Shown piece by piece: positions 1 to 11,956 of a stretch of 64,000 bases of DNA. Every line of letters starts with the position of its first letter. Position 1 is the first letter of the stretch. The DNA lies in contig VXBA01004176.1 of the NCBI GenBank assembly GCA_013399895.1, forward strand, positions 1,701,442-1,765,441, in the 5' to 3' direction. Position numbers and translations under genes: made by a program. The notes under the pieces were generated by a model. The model was not told where the DNA came from and made no database searches. It worked only from the letters and a program-made list of their open reading frames with translations. The stretch is from Serilophus lunatus. Taxonomy: Eukaryota; Chordata; Aves; Passeriformes; Eurylaimidae.

Positions 1-777
1 GAATGACACCTGCTCTTCACCATCCTACCAAAAAGACAAAATCTTCCAAGAAGAGCTCAGATAATGAGATCAGTGAAATTGGTCCCTCTTCAGGCCCATA
101 GTGGTACTAGGTTTGGATCTGCTCACCTGTAGTAAGAATGCTAAATAAAATGAGCCTGGACCAAGCATCATCAATGTTGTATGAAAAAGATTTGCTGATC
201 TAACCACCACCTTTGTTCAGATCTGGACAATTTGAAAACAGTAAATGGGAATTTGATTGCCAAGTGTCTAATAGCACTTGCACTAAAATACTCGGCCCTG
301 GATCAACATAACAGGTTTTAAAGGCACCTGGCAATAAAACTAGAAAAAAAAAAGATTACCCGAAACTAAATTATCTGTTTGGTATGAAATAGAGGTAATG
401 GACGTGACTACATGATCATGCAGCTGACAAAGAGCAGCAGACACAGCAGAGCAGGGTCAGAGCTCAGGAATAGAGCTCCTTTGGGAAGGAGCTTCCTTCA
501 GATGCATCTGTAGCCCTCTGCCCCTCCAGCAGGTATTCGCTCCATTGGACTACTGAAGAACTGGTCTAAAGTAAAACCTTCAAAGTATTGTGATATTCTA
601 CAGATCCATTCATACTGGGCCACACTGCTTGCTACTGTAGATGTACACTGATTGTTGGAAGAATCTAATGCAAGCTTATGGGAAACCAGGTTTAGAAACT
701 GTCAGGAATACAAGCATGAAATCTAGACCAGACGAATCAGAAGCAGTTTGGATTTCATTATGAGTATCAGCAGTGTT

Positions 778-1153
778 CTAAATGCCAAGAATGTTGCCTT
801 TTACTTTCAAGTATAACAAATGCTCTGTAGACAAGTATTTTCTAGAAAACAGCTTGAAATGCCTACAGAGTTGGAAACAATTATAAAAGTTTCCTGTTGG
901 GACAGCCTTCCAGTCAAGATACAATGAAGTGGCTGATGCCCACCACGCAACTGTGCTCTCGGGAATCTTAGCAGCTAAATCTCTGCAAAAATAAGAAGCA
1001 AGACATCTAGTAAATATTGCCATAGAAGGTGATGCCAAGCTCGAAGTGTTTCTGTTGGACTTGCTAAAGCATGACAATGTGTATTTAGGCAAGGAACAGC
1101 AGAATAGTCCCAGATATCTCTGGAGTCAGTCACTCTTCTCACTATCAGTCTGA
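778..1153 (+). pseudogene. Possible decayed coding fragment, stop-interrupted
   Basis: One plus-strand frame stays open apart from stops at 884-886, 992-994 and 1151-1153. It has protein-like stretches, including QSRYNEVADAHHATVLSG and EGDAKLEVFLLDLLKHDNVY. I recognise no family. It may be the remnant of a processed copy, or simply chance in a region where the opposite strand also has open frames. Confidence 0.2.
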
Positions 1154-2109
1154 AAACTGCTTCATTGAGCACAAAAAGGGGAAAACAGTAACACAACTCA
1201 ACAGCTGGCATTAAGTGCAGGAGGGAGAGGAGGAGAACCACTGAAAAGATGTATCAGGAATGAATAATTGAATCTTAAACAATCCCTGGTGGCAGCACCA
1301 TGGAAGAACCATAAACTACAGAAAACTGTATTTAAGTAAATATCAAAGGATTGTGCTCTGACAGATGCTAGGACTTTATTTCCATAGCAAGATCAGGTTT
1401 CCCATGCCCTACCTTAAAATAAGTACTATTAGGTGAAAAATAGAAATTTTCTCCTTCAATTGGACATAAACCTCAACATCTTCAAGCCATGGATTTTGAC
1501 TTGTAAACTAGATCTACTACATTTCAGTGGTTGTGGATGTGCTGTTCTGTAAGGAGTTCATCTGTCTGGGCCTCTTTATTATGCTTAGCTGGTACCCTGG
1601 AGTAATGTAATAGGTTTGAGACAGGAACTGGCATTGAAGTGTGATCTGTAGGAAGTTGAAGAAAAGCGGGTGATGGACCAACCTGACATAGCCAGATTGT
1701 TATGTTGAACTGACAGACATCATCAAAGAAATGTCAGAAAGCAACTTTTCTATGGAAACTAATAGAAGAAATGATAAAAGAGCAACAGATCAAAAATGGA
1801 CATACAGCCACACTTGTACTGAAGCTGAACCATGGCTGTCAAATTGTTTGTATGGAGATGTTCATAGCAGATCTGGTGGGGAGATGGAGTTAACTTTCAC
1901 TAATGGATAGCTGAGAAGAGAAATAGCAAAAAGGGTAGAAGGGAATTGAAGACTCTACCACCAGAGCATGAGGAAAGAAAGAGAACTTTTGCGTGTGAAG
2001 TTGGAACGAAGAAGGTTGGATCACAGGACAAAAAAATTCTGTTCCAGTCTCTGTGACTGTGCAAACAGGTTGCCTAACTGTTCAAACTAGTGTGAAAGAA
2101 GAACAAAAG

Positions 2110-2159
2110 ATACCCTTTATCCTATGCTTGTAGGATATCCTTTATTCTATGCTTGTAGG
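2110..2159. repeat. 25-bp tandem duplication, two copies
   Basis: Units 2110-2134 and 2135-2159 differ at two positions (both C in the first copy, T in the second). Each ends in ATGCTTGTAGG. Confidence 0.9.
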
Positions 2160-3625
2160 ATTAATTCTGCTTTCCACAATGCTTATACAAAGTGGGCACT
2201 TTAAATGCCTCATTTAAAAATGAGAACATACATTTTTCAAAATGTAAATGGATAGTTACAGGCCAAAATATAAAAAATTTAATTATATAAATATGCAAAA
2301 ATATGCGATTAAAAGCACGGGCCTTAGGAATCACAAAATGTCATTACATAATAGCTAACAGTGTTCTATTTTGAATTTTGAAGTTAACAAATACATTCTG
2401 AAGTATCATGCCTGTTGTAATGAATCCACTTGCCAAGGGAAAAAAGACCAGTCTTCTCAAATGTGTCTAATTATCAAAGGCTGAACCCAAAAATCACAAG
2501 TCACTTGAAAATTTAAGCCAGACCAGAAGTTCACCTGACTTCAAGCAGCGAGCATTTGCTCTGCCTTTCTAAAAATCAGTCCCAAAATATCTCAGACTGA
2601 GCACTTAAATATCTATGCACCCAAAATTCAACAATATTTTTGAAGATGCCCTGATTCCTCATCAGAAATAGTAGGAAATAGTGACATGAAAAGCATCTTC
2701 AATAGGGATCAGTCAACACTTTCTAATCATAGGTCAAGTGATGCAGATGATGACATGATTTCAACTGATGCAAGCTCCTAAAATACAATGACACTTCTGA
2801 AATTGTCACACTGATATTTATCTCCAGAACAAGTGCTTCTAAATTCATAATGCAAAACAAAAAATGAAAGCATATGTTCGTGTCAGTAATAAGCCCCAGT
2901 CGGCCTCCTCTCACACAGCTTCTGCAAGTTTTCATGTGCACTTCTACACTTCCAAAGGAATATCTAAGGCAGTGTATCCATCACACAATCACACACATCT
3001 AGCCTGGCAACTTGTGTATGTCCAAATCTGAGGGTAGCACCAGCATGTAAAACACCTGCACACACAGTAAGCTCCTATCTGTGCATCAATAACTGCTGCA
3101 TTTACCTCCAATCCTGCAAAAAATTCTGCCCCTACTTAAATTCATGCAGCTGGATCTTAACTTGACCACCTGTGGTAGAGAAAGTACATAAGAATTTAAC
3201 CATATTGGGGAACTGGGACATGTGAGAAGTAAGTTTCAACGGGAAGATTCATAGCACAGTCTTAGGTCCTTTCTAATCTGGAGAGTCACAATGAATCCTG
3301 GCAACATTCTTCAGAAGGCCAGGCCCTCTGAAAATCACTCAGTCCTTGGCAGTAATTTAATTATAGAGATCTGGCACTAAAATATGAATATTTTAGCCTG
3401 AGGTTTTCAACATAATTTTCAGATCAACAATTCTTTAGCAGGCTTGAATACCCATGCACAGAAATGTCTTGAATAACCATGTACTAGATTTTTAAAAGAT
3501 ATTTGAATACAAGTTACTCCACCTATAGTGACTCAAGCACAACATATTTTTACACAACTTCCATTTCAAGAAACATGGGAAAACTTGTAACATAAATTCA
3601 GTTTTCAAAGAGATGTTTAACTTAC

Positions 3626-3703
3626 CTGCCAGAAATCAGCGACAGTAGCAGGGAGAGGGCCCTGGGTGGCAATATATGCAGGGTTTCGGGGGTCATGGTC
3701 CAT
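3626..3703 (-). CDS. PTPRN2: PTPRN2 coding exon: phosphatase-like domain, IATQGP segment
   Basis: This 78-bp exon has 26 codons and is phase 0 at both ends. It starts MDHDPRNPAYIATQGP and ends LPATVADFWQ. YIATQGP and the following DFWQ are conserved core motifs of PTP domains. MDHDPRNP and LPATVADFWQ match PTPRN2 rather than PTPRN, for which I recall IEHDPRMP and a different residue set before ADFWQ. The acceptor is cttattccag and the donor is gtaagt. Its initial Met is internal to the protein, not a translation start. The next exon should begin with the continuation of the WQMVWE motif and lies left of position 1. The catalytic-loop exon, where this family carries an altered active-site signature, is also outside, so catalytic status cannot be judged from this window. 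Confidence 0.97.
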
Positions 3704-5218
3704 CTGGAATAAGGAAGAAGAACACAGACTAGATTTATTAAAAAGAAAATCCCTTGCTCTGTAAGAGACATAAAGTATGTGAGGGCAGAACAAGGGACTT
3801 CCTAAAGTCATGTTCCTCCATCATTTATTGGCAAGCAAATAATTTTATTTTTATTTATAAGCTCAGAGGACAAGTTTTTTCCCAGAAGACTGATGGTACC
3901 AGATGAATATCAGCACATATGATGAGCCATGTCCCATGTCCTCAATATGCAGAGTAAGATCACTTATGGTGGCTGACAAAGGCATTTATTTGAGAGCAGT
4001 ACTCGTGGTTTCATAGCAACCTAGGAGCTATTTGAAACATTTTTCTACGCTGAATGTTAAGAATGCTCCACACATCTAAATATGTTCCCCATTTCCACTG
4101 TGCCAGTCAAGGGCACATGTAACTAAAAACCAGCAAAAATGGGGAACAAATTCAGTTTCTGGCTTTTTATGGTTAGCTGATTTATCTAAATGCATGGATT
4201 TGGCCTCAGTGGAGGAAGTTCTGCTTAAAGACCTTAATTATTACATTTAATTCAAGGAGCAGAAAATTCACTGAGCAGAAAAAATAAAGAATCTAAGAAA
4301 CAAAGCCATCAAGAGTAAATAGGATTAGTGTGTTACAATGAATGTTTTCAAACTGATGGGTGGTTTTCTTGGTTCTAAATCTTAGGATCTATTCTGCTGA
4401 AAAAGAAGATCTGCTGATAGGATTAAAAAACAAACAAACTCATTCTAACCCTGAACTGGGCAAGACAAAACTTTGAGGATAAAGCAAAGAGACCCAGTTC
4501 AGCTCTCAGATGTGTGGGTGTGACTCAGTGACACTGAAATTGGTGAGAGTTAACTTATATTCATGTAGCTGAAGGCAGAATTTGTCTCAATACATGATTC
4601 TGTTCTATAAGTAAAGATCTGAATAAGAATGAATGTGAGTCACATTTGCATTAACAGGCATCTCCTGAATTTATTCATAACCTATCAAAATTTTCAGTGA
4701 TGGTTCATGTCAGCGTAAAAGAAGGCACCTCGTAATTATGTGCAACATAAAAGAGGGAAGAACCATAAAAGAACAGATGTAAGTTATTCTAACAGAACAA
4801 CAATATGATGAATGTTGCAAAAAGAAAGAGAACACTTTTATGTTTCTAATTTTCTGACATATAATTAATCTGGACTTTATAGTAAAATTCTCCATGACAA
4901 CACAACACAGGTAAAATGAAATGACTGAATCTATTTAGACTAAAAGTTTCACTACTTATAGATCTAAAAAACCTTGACCAGGATGTCTATAATATCATCA
5001 TTTTATTCTGAGTTTCATTGAGATGCTTCTCTTATCAGCAAATAAATCTTCACAACAAGCAATTGCTCACAACGAATTTCAACCTCGCTTTCTTTGAAAA
5101 GCAATTCTGATAGCAGAACATTTATTACTGCATGTATTTTGAGACCAGGGAAAACCTAGCTGTCTTCAAAAAGCAGCATTACCAAAAAAACCTTAGAAAC
5201 AATTTCAACAGATAAACC

Positions 5219-5234
5219 TTTTTTTTTTTTTTTT
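5219..5234. repeat. Poly-T run (16)
   Basis: An uninterrupted T run with no recognisable retroposon attached on either side. Confidence 0.95.
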
Positions 5235-8200
5235 GTTCTGTTTTGTAAGAATCAAGACACAGAATTAAACACTAGCTGAAAATAACAGCAAATGTAATTA
5301 AGTCATGCTCGAAAGTAGGGTTTTTTATTTTCCATTATAGTTAGAATAATGTCTGTAGTTGTTTTGCTTTGAATCTCAAAGATCTTCAGGACTTAAACTT
5401 GTGCTGAAGTGGTTTCCTATGCTGGAACTAAAAATCTTAACCTGCACCGAGAAGGACTTGCTACTCCATGCAGAAACTGTTGTAGGCTGCTTTCACTTGA
5501 AAATGATGTCACTTCTCTGACAGAGGAGAGTCTGGGTTGGAAACTTAGTGAATGCATCAAACTTTGCAAAAATAATAATAATGATATACTTTGAATTACT
5601 CCTTAAAGTAAATTCTTTTTGCATGTAGACATGCCAGAAAACAAAGGCAGAAGAAATCAAGGATGATGCAAATAGCACTGTCACGGAGGAAACACTCCTC
5701 CACATTCAGCTGATAAATCAGGAATAGGCCAATCTTGGCATTTCAGCATTAATCAACCTCTGTCACAAAGGTGCTGTTGGAACGTGGTAAACATTACAAT
5801 AAGCACGGAGTAGTGAAGTATACCAGGAGTTTAACAATAATTCAAAGACAATTACAATTATTATATTCCAAGCACATCGTGTTGCACAAAAAACAATTAT
5901 GAGCAGAAACTCTTCTTGCATGGAGCAAATAGAAGATGGCAGAGAGCCCTATCACACTATTAAGTGATCTTTAACTGAACAAAAATAAGAGCAAAGATTA
6001 AACTAATTAAATGAAATTCCTTGTTTCATAAATTTTCTATTACTTGTACTGTTTTAAAGGCCATGTATTTCAAGAAAAGTGTGAAAAATCACTACTCTGG
6101 TCACATTCAATTTAATGTGAGTAGGTGATGGCAAGGGATGGTTCTTGAATATTTTTGCTATGCTCTTTTTTATTCTCTCAAGGTCACCAAGAACACCAAG
6201 AGCAACTTTATCTATCAAAGTTAACAGAAGTTTGAATAAAGAAATAAAGTCAGTAATGGGTTTTAAACTAACTAATCAAGGATCAAGTAAAAGGCCCTTT
6301 TTTGATGTCAGTAGTCATTATCTTCTTTCAAGGATCCCTCAGATTTTTCACTTCATGAAAATAAAATAGAAAATATATTGTCCAGTGAAGAATTGAGTAC
6401 TGCAGACTCCATACAATCAGGTATTAAACCAAAAATTGACTGTTTGCTAACGTTTTACATCAGAACAACCTTCAGAAATCACCCTAACAGTAATTATTCA
6501 AAAAGAACAGGGTTCTTCCCCCTATTTCCCCAGAAAAGTACCAAGTTCACACAGCTTTCATCAGAATTGGATCGAACAGCCATTGTTAGAAAGGAAAAGC
6601 TGCAATTATTACTACTGTTCTACTTGATGGAATTCTTATTTTCTACTGCAGTACAACAAAGGCAAGTCTGGTGATGATGTTTCAATCTATCTTTCCATGA
6701 TTTTATATTAGAGATCAAGGATTAATATAACTGACCATGCAACTGACTGTGGTAATTTCCATCACTACCAATACTGAAAGCAATGGGAAGCAAAAAGGAG
6801 GAGCATTGAGATTTTTCCTTGGAAAACAAAAATTAGATAAAACTTTAGTGGCACAACGTTGTTTTTTTTTTTTTTTACAGGGCTTTGTAACAGAAGTTCA
6901 ATTACAGTATTTAAACAGGGAAAATACGTAAAAGGGCGCTAAAACAATGGGTTGCAGCTTTGTTAACACCAGACTACAATTCCACCTTTGCTTTACTGGG
7001 GAATAAAAGCTACACCTTTAGTTTTTCCTTCAAGAGTTCTATTATCCAGCTGTCTTATGCCAGGATTTTGTAGGGATTCCCTGAAGAATGCTGAAATTTG
7101 TTGAGTTTTTAGATAGAGACTGTGCTGCTGTATGATTTCACTGATAATGCTGATGGAATACAGCAAAATCAATACACTCTGGGAGTAAATCCTTAAATGT
7201 GTTGTATTTGGACTTGAGAGTGGTACATGTAGATTCTTGTTAAATAGCCTTGTAAAACTGGAAACTGAAGTAAAAGTGTCAATAGGCATCAATGACCGTT
7301 TTGAAATCTCATGTAAACAATAACACATCCATTCCTGCCCTTTACCTTCACTTTCAGCTGGTCAGACCTTTAATTTCCACAGAGACAGATGCTGGGTAAG
7401 ATATGGTCTCAGTCACACCATATTTACCTTCATCTAAATTCTCTGAATCCTCTGACCTATTCATAAATCATGTGAGATCAGAATGAGATCCAGTGTACAC
7501 CAAAGATGACAGAAAGGAAGTTGAAATTTGATTAAGATCTTAAAAATTCGTATGGATTCAAGCTGTTGTTGGTTTCCTGACTTAATGTGTTGATAGCACC
7601 AACAGAATCTACTTTCAAGCATGTATTCATTATACAGAGTATAGACAGTCTCTAAGAGTAGAAAAAATGTGTTTGTTTTTTTTTTTAAGAAAGCATGCCC
7701 AGCAAATGCAGATGAACTTTGCAATCACATTCATCTCAGCATTAAAATTAAAAAGGTAGACTTGTCCTCACCTTCATGTTTGAATTAAAATTTAAAACAA
7801 TTTTTAAAATCCTTCCTTTAAAACTCCTAATGGAATGAAAGAAGTAAATCTGGTTGCGAATGCCATCATGAATTTCAGAGACTATTCTTGGTGATGCAAT
7901 TTGTATGCTGTATTTGAACAAACTGTCATGCTAATGACATTCCTCAGTCTGGTGTCTTCAATAATAAGCAAACTGAGTTTTTAAACGCAGTTGATGGGAT
8001 TTTTTCTCTCTCAGACACCCTATGAGGAAAAACAGAATTTCCCATTTACTTTCATGACCTCTGATTTAAAAGCAAAGATTGCACATTATTTACTACTGGA
8101 TGATTTTCCTGAAATTTAATGAGGACTAAGTACAAATATGACAGAAGTAATTATCACAGTTTTATTCTGCACAGTCAGGGTCTCCTTGTGCTGTAATTGC

Positions 8201-11200
8201 AAGCCTTTCATTCAGCTGCCAATAGCAGAGTTATTATCATAGTACTTTATGTTATTTCAAGAGGAGAGAAACAGATTTCTACCTCACTTTTACCCTGAAA
8301 ATTTATCCTAAGTACTCATTTTGCCTGGCCTCACACTACTGTGAAATTAAAGAGCTATGGGAAGAACTTGGATTAAATCTTTCCTGATTCTCCTCATCCA
8401 TTCCCAGCTGCAGCGAGGCCATCAGTCTAACCCCAGTTTTCACATCATAGTGGAGAGAAAGGAGGTATTGGGGAGGGGTGGGGGTAGCATTTTTTAAAAG
8501 GAAGAAACATGTGGGCAGGTGGCCAGCTCATTGTGTAGCACAGGGATTTTTTTACGGTGTGCTGCTGCACTCATTTAGACTTCAGTTAAGGTTGAGTGAG
8601 CCCCAGCTGGAGACTGGACCACTGACCCAGAAGCTGGAGATACCCAGCGACATGTACCCGGCTGGCAGCCTTCCCTTCTGAAGCTCAAATATAATTACTT
8701 TATTCTACACTCTTCCTCCACCAGACAGCTCACACACGTGGGGAGGAAAAAGCCTCTTCCAGTCAGTTTGGCCCGTGCTGACACTGTGCTGTCAATGCCC
8801 ATCTCACAGCTCATGACAACATTCACTCCTCACCCAAGTGCTGCATGGCCAAACCAGGAGCATCACTGTATTGATACAATAATTACTGAGGTTATTTAAG
8901 CTGAAAGAAAGCTGTCTGGAGGAAAGAAATGGTAAGATTTTTTTGCAAGAGTGAATGAAGGCAGATGTAATAGAACTCCACATCCACTGCAAGCTTACGA
9001 AGACACTGACTAAATGTGTTCCTGCTAACAGAAAAGATCTCAAATAGAGATCAGTAGAAATAGCACATATGTCAGGCTCAGGCTGCAACAGCTGTACAAC
9101 CACAGTAAATATGGCAGAGTCAAGTGCCCAACACAATATTCCAGCAGGCGTTTGGGGTGGAATGAACAGAGACTGAGTATTTCTGCCACTCCTATATGCT
9201 AACTCATTATACAAAAACTATGCCAGACTAACAAATATGTTTACACTAACCTAAAAATATTTAATTTGGTTTGAAGTTTTACACTTTGCAGGGAATCTTT
9301 CCACCATGGGCTTGCAAAGCAGTGATTTCTCCCTATCAATCTCCTACTGCATCACCTTCAGGAATCACACATTTCGATCTACTGCTTTCAAAATAGCAAA
9401 ATGATTACTGATTTAGTGAAACAAACTCACATAACTATCTGGAGCATCTCTTTCCTGGGACAAATGTCAGCTGTGGCACTTCTCCCCACACAGCAGTGTG
9501 TCTATCCTACCATGAAGAGGAGGAACTCAAGAATTTTTTTCTGCATTTTATCTTGGCTATGCAAGTTACTGAGAACTTGTCCAAGTGTAATGAAACACTT
9601 GTGAACGCACTTTTCTCTGAGTATAGAAATACTTCTGCAAGAGATATAAAAACAGTTTTTGCTTTATCAGTGTGACTTGTTTTATTGAACAAAACTCTTG
9701 AGTCTGAGAAAGCTAGAGAAAAAGTAATACTTTATAGTCCTGCAGAAGAAAATAGCCTTGTTAAGAGCTGGGTAGAAAGGCAGCTTTTGTGTAAAAGCGT
9801 GAGTTAAAGTTGTGGAAGCAGAGACCCTCTGCTTGCATTAGCTTCAGGCATCCTGACCAAGCAAACCTCTTCCCAGTTTTATCAATGAGATATCTTGGTC
9901 CTATTTCTTCACATCCAATACTACTTAATTTAATTCTTTTCTCTTCAGTGTAACTAAAGAAATAGTTACACTATAATTCAGAATTACAATTGCAACAAGC
10001 ATAAACACACATGCAAGATTTTACCCCTTCTTCAACCAAATTTTTCTACTAAAACTAGTCAACACAGTTAACATTAGTTCTACACAGAATTTAGGGTAGG
10101 TTGCAGTAGCATATCTTGGTTTTTCAGTGAAGACTCAGCATTTGTACTGCTGCCAGCAGTGAACCTGGCTTAGCACTGTCTACAGATGCTGTAATTCCAC
10201 TTTGACACCATGTTGTAGTCATGTGAATTACAACCAAGCTCTTACAAGAATATAATATCTCACCTCCAGTTATCATCTCCAACTCCTGTGCTTCCTGCAA
10301 AACCTCTGTTTCTACTATTGAATTAAGGCTTGACCAAACATAACTCATGAACGTGTCCTGAAGACACATAAATGGAACACTGAAGACCTGGAGCTGGACC
10401 TCTGTGTATGAGTTTACAAGCAGGATATATATTCCTTGGAGCACCAACTTACTGCGATCTACTGATCCTGGTGCCAGATAGAGCCTGGTTTAGTCAGATA
10501 CACCTAAAATTAGTCCACAAGCTCTAATCTGTTCATATCTACCCTTATCCTCTAAAATGGAAACTGGCAATCCCTGAATGTGCAGGTGCTTTGGTTTCCC
10601 CTCTACCCTAAGCCAAAGACAAAAATATCCAAAAGACTTCTGTGTAATTTTGAACTCTTTAAATAAAGCATTTTTACGTTGAAGGAAATCAAGCCTTTGA
10701 ACTCTGCTGAAAGTAACAAAAACAAAGGTCAGTGAACAGTTTCCACAGAGTTGTGGGGGTTTTTAAGAAAAAAAGTATTGTCAACAAGATTAGACAGATG
10801 CAGCCTGTAATTTCATGCTGTTGAAAATTGTCAGCTGCCTTGCCCACACAAAATCATTTAACTGGGGGAGTAATAATTCCCAGGAAAATCAGCCAGTAAT
10901 GGCATATACAGCCCACTGCAGTGAGACCTAATTCTCCATCCTAAGTTCTTTTTCATAGTTTCTCTATAAGTTTTTAGTGCCAAATTAATGTGAATAAAAT
11001 CCATGAGAAAAAGTGACTCCAATACTAGCAGCCTCAAAGAGGTCAAGGACACAATGTCTTTTTCCCCTTCACATGGATATCATGATATTTCCATTGAGAG
11101 GCTATGGCAAGGCAATGCTACTGGCACCGTCATAGCTGTTTTGTGCCTGCAAAGTGAGACCTTTGCTCCCTATCACCTTTCACGGACAAGAAAGGTTCAC

Positions 11201-11682
11201 AAAGGGTGGGAGAGGGCAGCAGGACTACACTGGAGTGTCTGGTTGTGAAAATTGGATTGATCTACTTTGCAGTAGGAATGAAGACACAAGGGGTAAGGGA
11301 TCTTGTTCTTGCTTTGAAAACAGTAAGCTCAGAGAAGAAACAGCAGAGCTACAGGAACACCAGGTTGTGCCTCAGTAAGTCACCAGAGGAAGAAAGGCAA
11401 GAGGAAATGTCGCTTACTGATGCAGAAGAAGCTTAGCAGGCTGTGGAGCTGAGCTCTCCATGCCTACAAAAACTATCCTTTCTATGGCTGTAGGCTAGTA
11501 TGACAAAGCAAAAAAGAACAAGCTATTTTTACCTCCTCAGAGAAGGAAAAGATCCACTAAGAGTATACATTGAATTTTATAATCTGTAGGTTAATAACAT
11601 CATGTACAGAAAACCTGACAAGATAGAATGAGTGCCAACTAATGATTTTGTTTTCTTAGTACATAAACTCCAAAGGTACTGG

Positions 11683-11717
11683 ATATGTATGTATGTATGT
11701 ATTTATTTATTTATTTT
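11683..11717. repeat. (TATG)n-(ATTT)n simple repeat
   Basis: A short compound tetranucleotide tract: about four TATG units followed by about four ATTT units. Confidence 0.95.
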
Positions 11718-11882
11718 CTCTCTCTTCATGTTGAAAGGATAGCCTGAAACAGAGTTCCGAGATGCTCTCAACCTGAGGTTGCACAATCTGAGCAGTGAGG
11801 TGCCTCAGGTGAGCATATTTTGATAACAAAGAAAGACAGAGATCAACTGTTTAGATTAGTTCTCATACGTTAGTGTACTTAC

Positions 11883-11956
11883 AATTGGACTAGCATTGAT
11901 GTAGTCTAAATTGTCGTGGCTACTTTCACCTTTCAGACATATCCTGGAATGGTCAT
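11883..11956 (-). CDS. PTPRN2: PTPRN2 coding exon: phosphatase-like domain, DYINAS segment
   Basis: This 74-bp exon has two bases completing the Tyr codon split with the previous exon, then 24 codons. It encodes DHSRICLKGESSHDNL followed by DYINASPI. DYINAS is the PTP-family motif that binds the phosphotyrosine ring and orders the substrate loop. The acceptor is a strong polypyrimidine tract ending tttgcag, the donor is gtaagt, and the exon ends in phase 0. The ICLKGESSHDNL part diverges from the mammalian residues I remember, while the motif itself is intact. The acceptor and donor quality, the phase match on both sides and the retained DYINASPI make it a real exon despite its shortness. It is too short to appear as a stand-alone open frame. 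Confidence 0.95.

Larger units (their letters stand above)
1..3625 (-). other. PTPRN2: PTPRN2 intron, 3' of exon 3703-3626 (partial)
   Basis: This is intronic sequence downstream of the 3626-3703 exon, opening with donor gtaagt at its right end. No further PTP-domain exon was recognised in it. It contains a 25-bp tandem duplication at 2110-2159 and a stretch with long, stop-interrupted open frames at about 780-1150 (listed separately). Otherwise it is AT-rich unique sequence in which I see nothing assignable. Confidence 0.8.
3704..11882 (-). other. PTPRN2: PTPRN2 intron between exons 11883-11956 and 3626-3703
   Basis: An 8,179-bp phase-0 intron, gtaagt to attccag. It holds a 16-base T run at 5219-5234 and a (TATG)n/(ATTT)n simple repeat near its upstream end (11683-11717). 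I recognise no retroposon, RNA gene or extra exon in it. The open frames in it, the longest being 136 codons at 8804-9214 on the minus strand, have no recognisable motifs and are treated as chance. Confidence 0.8.

Noticed and set aside
8804..9214. Longest minus-strand open frame (136 codons)
   Set aside because: No recognisable motif, no splice context and no phase fit with PTPRN2 exons. The length is not remarkable for 64 kb of six-frame sequence.
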